NCBI GenBank assembly: GCA_009995705.1
Contig: JAADBR010000155.1
Location: 1-8,832 of the forward strand
Direction of reading: 5' to 3'
Length of the DNA: 8,832 nucleotides
From: Microcystis aeruginosa W13-11
GTDB taxonomy: Bacteria; Cyanobacteriota; Cyanobacteriia; Cyanobacteriales; Microcystaceae
The notes beneath the pieces are model-generated. The model did no database searches and was not told the origin of the DNA. It saw nothing but the letters and a program-made list of their open reading frames with translations. A program made the position numbers and the translations under genes. Below, piece by piece: positions 7,221-8,832 of the stretch; positions within the stretch are counted from its first letter, which is position 1, and the number at the start of each line of letters is the position of its first letter.

Positions 7221-7290
7221 CCCTTTTACTCTTTTTTCCCTTTTTACCCTCATTCCCTATTTTTTCTCTTTTCCTTCTCTTTCCCGCCCT
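7221..7290 (+). other. 70-nt pyrimidine tract after the VR
   Basis: Between the stop of the variable gene and the hairpin, 65 of 70 bases are C or T on the plus strand (purines only at 7228, 7246, 7252, 7259 and 7286). No open gene crosses it meaningfully. Its position directly behind the VR suggests a role in retrohoming or in protecting or pairing the cDNA, but it could equally be an untranslated leader. Confidence 0.7.
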
Positions 7291-7309
7291 TAGGCGGGTC
7301 GATTTTTTT
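7283..7309 (+). terminator. GC hairpin followed by T7, an intrinsic terminator or the DGR hairpin
   Basis: CCCGCC (7283-7288) pairs with GGCGGG (7293-7298) around a CTTA loop, followed by TCGA and seven T (7303-7309). This fits a rho-independent terminator for the long operon. In characterised DGRs such as that of the Bordetella phage, a GC-rich hairpin/cruciform just after the VR stimulates target recognition, so this hairpin could serve that job, though it lies about 80 nt past the VR, farther than in that phage. The two roles are compatible. Confidence 0.65.
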
Positions 7310-7324
7310 GGGAAAATTGGGTTA

Positions 7325-7699
7325 ATGTTAAATTTTATTAAGGCAATGAAAGAGTTATCGGTGATTCAAAAGTGTTATGATTTGGTGAAATGGTACGTTC
7401 CGATTATAGAGCGTTTTCCTAAGGTTCACGAGTTCACGATAGGAGACAGATTAATTAATCAACTCTATGACATATTGGAAAATTTAATCAGGGCTAAATT
7501 TGCCAAAAGCAAGCTTGCCAAACTTGAATATATCAACACCGAGTTAGCCGTTCTCAGACATCAGACCCGACTTTTATTAGATTTTAAGTTGATCGATCTG
7601 AAACGCTATGAATACGTCAGTCAGTTAATTGATGAATTGGGAGGAGAATTAGGCAACTGGATTAAAACCCAACGTGAACGAGAAGCGAAACCAGATTAA
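7325..7699 (+). CDS. avd: DGR accessory variability determinant, four-helix bundle (Avd)
   Basis: A 124-aa protein from ATG 7325, or 117 aa from the in-frame ATG 7346, whose start (MKELSVIQKCYDLVKWYVPI) fits the family better. Neither start has a strong ribosome site. It is all helical, with VIQKCYDLVKWYVPIIERFP, then INQLYDILENLIRAKFAKSK, then YINTELAVLRHQTRLLLDFK, then RYEYVSQLIDELGGELGNWI, the pattern of the bAvd/S23-like four-helix bundle. Avd forms a basic pentameric barrel that binds the reverse transcriptase and template RNA and is needed for mutagenic homing. It lies between the VR and the RT, 25 nt before the RT start, and is presumably transcribed with it. The helices appear complete. 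The frame could be extended upstream through the VR, but that part is pyrimidine-tract translation and not real. Confidence 0.9.
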   Translation: MLNFIKAMKELSVIQKCYDLVKWYVPIIERFPKVHEFTIGDRLINQLYDILENLIRAKFAKSKLAKLEYINTELAVLRHQTRLLLDFKLIDLKRYEYVSQLIDELGGELGNWIKTQREREAKPD

Positions 7700-7724
7700 A
7701 TTATTGTCATCATCGGAAATTTAA

Positions 7725-8832
7725 ATGAAGCGTTACGGTAATCTCTATCCTCAAATTATTGAATTTGATAACCTCTTTCTTGCGGCGCGTAAAGCACAAT
7801 CGGGCAAGCGTTTTAGGGATAACGTTATAGATTTTAATTTTAATCTAGAAAGAGAACTAATCCAACTGCAAAGGGAGCTAAAGGACAAAACTTATCATCC
7901 CGGAGCCTATCGAACTTTCCACATTATAGACCCCAAAAGTCGCCTGATATCGGCCGCGCCTTATCGGGATAGAGTAGTCCATCACGCTCTGTGTAACATC
8001 ATCGCCCCTATTTTCGAGCGCACTTTTATTCAGGATTCCTATGCCAATCGGGTTGGATTTGGAACTCATAGAGCCTTGAGGCGATTCATCGGCTTTGCCC
8101 GCTCTAGCTCTTATATCCTTCAGTGCGACATCAAGAAATACTTTCCTTCCCTCGACCATGAAATCCTTAAAGCACTGATACGGCGCAAAATTAAATGTCC
8201 CGATACCCTCTGGTTGATCGATACTATTATCGATAACAGCAACGAACAGGAAACTGTCATCGATTACTTCCCCGGCGATGACTTGCTGACTCCTTTAGAG
8301 CGAAAAAGAGGTCTGCCCATCGGTAATTTAACCAGTCAGTTTTTTGCTAATATTTATCTAAATGGACTCGATCATTTGATCAAGGAAGTTATGAGAACTC
8401 CCAAGTATGTCAGGTACGTTGATGATTTTGCTCTCTTTTCGGATGACCGAGATTTTCTCGCAGAAGCCAGAGGTAAAATTGAAGAATACTTGGTAAAACT
8501 GAGGCTGAAAATTCACCCGATCAAAAGTCAACTTTTTGCCACTAAATACGGTCCTAGCTTCCTCGGTTTCCGTATTCTACCTGACCGAATTCGCGTCAGG
8601 AATAGTAACCTTCATCGAGGTAGGAGAAGACTCAGACGGTTGCAACAAGATTATGCCGTCGGTACAATTGAATGGAAAGATGCAGAACGATCGCTGACTA
8701 GCTGGATGGCACATCTGGAACACGAAAAAAGACGGGAGCTTGGTAGCCCCGTCGTTTCAACACGGGGCGGAAAAGCGACGCGAGCGGATTTATCCGCCGT
8801 CCTAATATCTGTCATGATGTGGGTCATTAATA
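7725..8832 (+). CDS. DGR reverse transcriptase, disrupted near its 3' end and open at the window edge
   Basis: ATG 7725 begins [20 protein letters not shown], typical of cyanobacterial DGR RTs. The frame stays open for 369 codons to the window edge with no stop. The palm motifs are present: D135 in [10 protein letters not shown], catalytic YVDD at 231-234, and IGNLTSQ at 199-205, the DGR version ([IVL]GxxxSQ) of the QGxxxSP motif of other RTs. The enzyme copies the adenine-rich TR RNA with A-specific errors and works with Avd. Similarity to the family, as I recall it, holds through SWMAHLEH (to residue 333, position 8723). After that the expected C-terminal tail (in relatives usually about a dozen residues beginning like ADTW) is replaced by an unfamiliar sequence within a hairpin-rich stretch. 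The loss is small, but it falls in the thumb-side tail, so activity is uncertain. Confidence 0.88.
   Translation, partial: MKRYGNLYPQIIEFDNLFLAARKAQSGKRFRDNVIDFNFNLERELIQLQRELKDKTYHPGAYRTFHIIDPKSRLISAAPYRDRVVHHALCNIIAPIFERTFIQDSYANRVGFGTHRALRRFIGFARSSSYILQCDIKKYFPSLDHEILKALIRRKIKCPDTLWLIDTIIDNSNEQETVIDYFPGDDLLTPLERKRGLPIGNLTSQFFANIYLNGLDHLIKEVMRTPKYVRYVDDFALFSDDRDFLAEARGKIEEYLVKLRLKIHPIKSQLFATKYGPSFLGFRILPDRIRVRNSNLHRGRRRLRRLQQDYAVGTIEWKDAERSLTSWMAHLEHEKRRELGSPVVSTRGGKATRADLSAVLISVMMWVIN
8725..8832 (-). mobile_element. Hairpin-rich end of a probable inserted element (IS200/IS605-like end suspected)
   Basis: From 8725 the RT gene leaves its family and enters structured DNA. GACGGG (8731-8736) pairs with CCCGTC (8748-8753) with an inner 3-bp extension and a bulged A. 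Read on the minus strand this hairpin is followed by six T (complement of 8725-8730), like an intrinsic terminator for something arriving from the right. An alternative 7-bp pairing joins GCCCCGT (8746-8752) to ACGGGGC (8762-8768). A third hairpin, GCGGAT/ATCCGC, lies at 8784-8797. Subterminal hairpins are typical of IS200/IS605 ends, but no transposase or tnpB motif is visible before the edge. A REP-like repeat or an ordinary terminator of a convergent gene are alternatives. Confidence 0.38.

Noticed and set aside
7103..7324. Plus-strand extension of the avd frame back through the VR
   Set aside because: It is an out-of-frame reading of the VR and pyrimidine tract (low-complexity Leu/Phe/Pro/Ser). 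The family-like Avd sequence starts only at 7325-7346.
7878..8159. 93-aa minus-strand open frame inside the RT gene
   Set aside because: It is antisense to well-conserved RT sequence and has no recognisable domain.
7725..8723. Group II intron or retron reverse transcriptase
   Set aside because: The IGNLTSQ motif, the adjacent avd gene and the VR pattern place the RT in the DGR clade. No intron maturase domain is seen.
8754..8761. GTTTCAAC resembling the end of a CRISPR repeat
   Set aside because: Only one copy exists, with no repeat-spacer pattern. It sits in the loop of a hairpin at the suspected element end.

Overview
The window looks like an accessory island of a cyanobacterium, most likely a unicellular, AT-rich chroococcalean of the Microcystis/Crocosphaera/Cyanothece kind. 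The signs are three perfect HIP1 octamers (GCGATCGC, near 1175, 2845 and 6510), a GUN4 domain, a CHAT/VMAP protein, and an IS630-type transposase N-terminus of cyanobacterial style. The genus is an inference from style and was not tested.

Layout. Positions 1-157 hold the 5' part of a minus-strand IS630-like transposase gene that runs off the left edge. Positions 158-637 have no intact gene. They carry a 15-bp palindrome, three direct and one inverted copy of an AATTGGGACA-type motif resembling transposase-binding repeats, and a possible scrap of a ParB-like gene. A plus-strand operon follows: a 58-aa ribbon-helix-helix-like protein (638-814), a CHAT protease fused to a VMAP-C-like domain (818-2473), a MoxR-type AAA+ ATPase (2527-3522), and a 1231-aa protein (3525-7220). 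That large protein has a helical N-terminus, a vWA-like SAV_2336-type region, an HTH, a GUN4 domain and an FGE/C-type-lectin-fold domain. Its last codons are a variable region (VR) of a diversity-generating retroelement (DGR). After a 70-nt pyrimidine tract and a GC hairpin come the DGR accessory gene avd (7325-7699) and a DGR reverse transcriptase (from 7725).

How the parts fit. MoxR + vWA + VMAP with a CHAT protease is the core of the ternary NTP-dependent conflict systems described by Aravind and colleagues (Kaur et al.), some of which diversify an effector with a DGR. Here the vWA component itself carries the variable lectin-fold domain. A chaperone/protease switch and a hypervariable recognition surface are therefore physically joined, with a GUN4 module (tetrapyrrole-binding in known members) in between. 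The likely role is recognition of an invader or cell-surface ligand leading to proteolytic signalling; this is inference.

Open points. No template repeat (TR) is visible in the window. The RT frame follows its family to about residue 333 (position 8723) and then runs, without a stop, into hairpin-rich DNA that looks like the end of an inserted element. The DGR may therefore be interrupted, and its TR should lie right of position 8832 if it survives.
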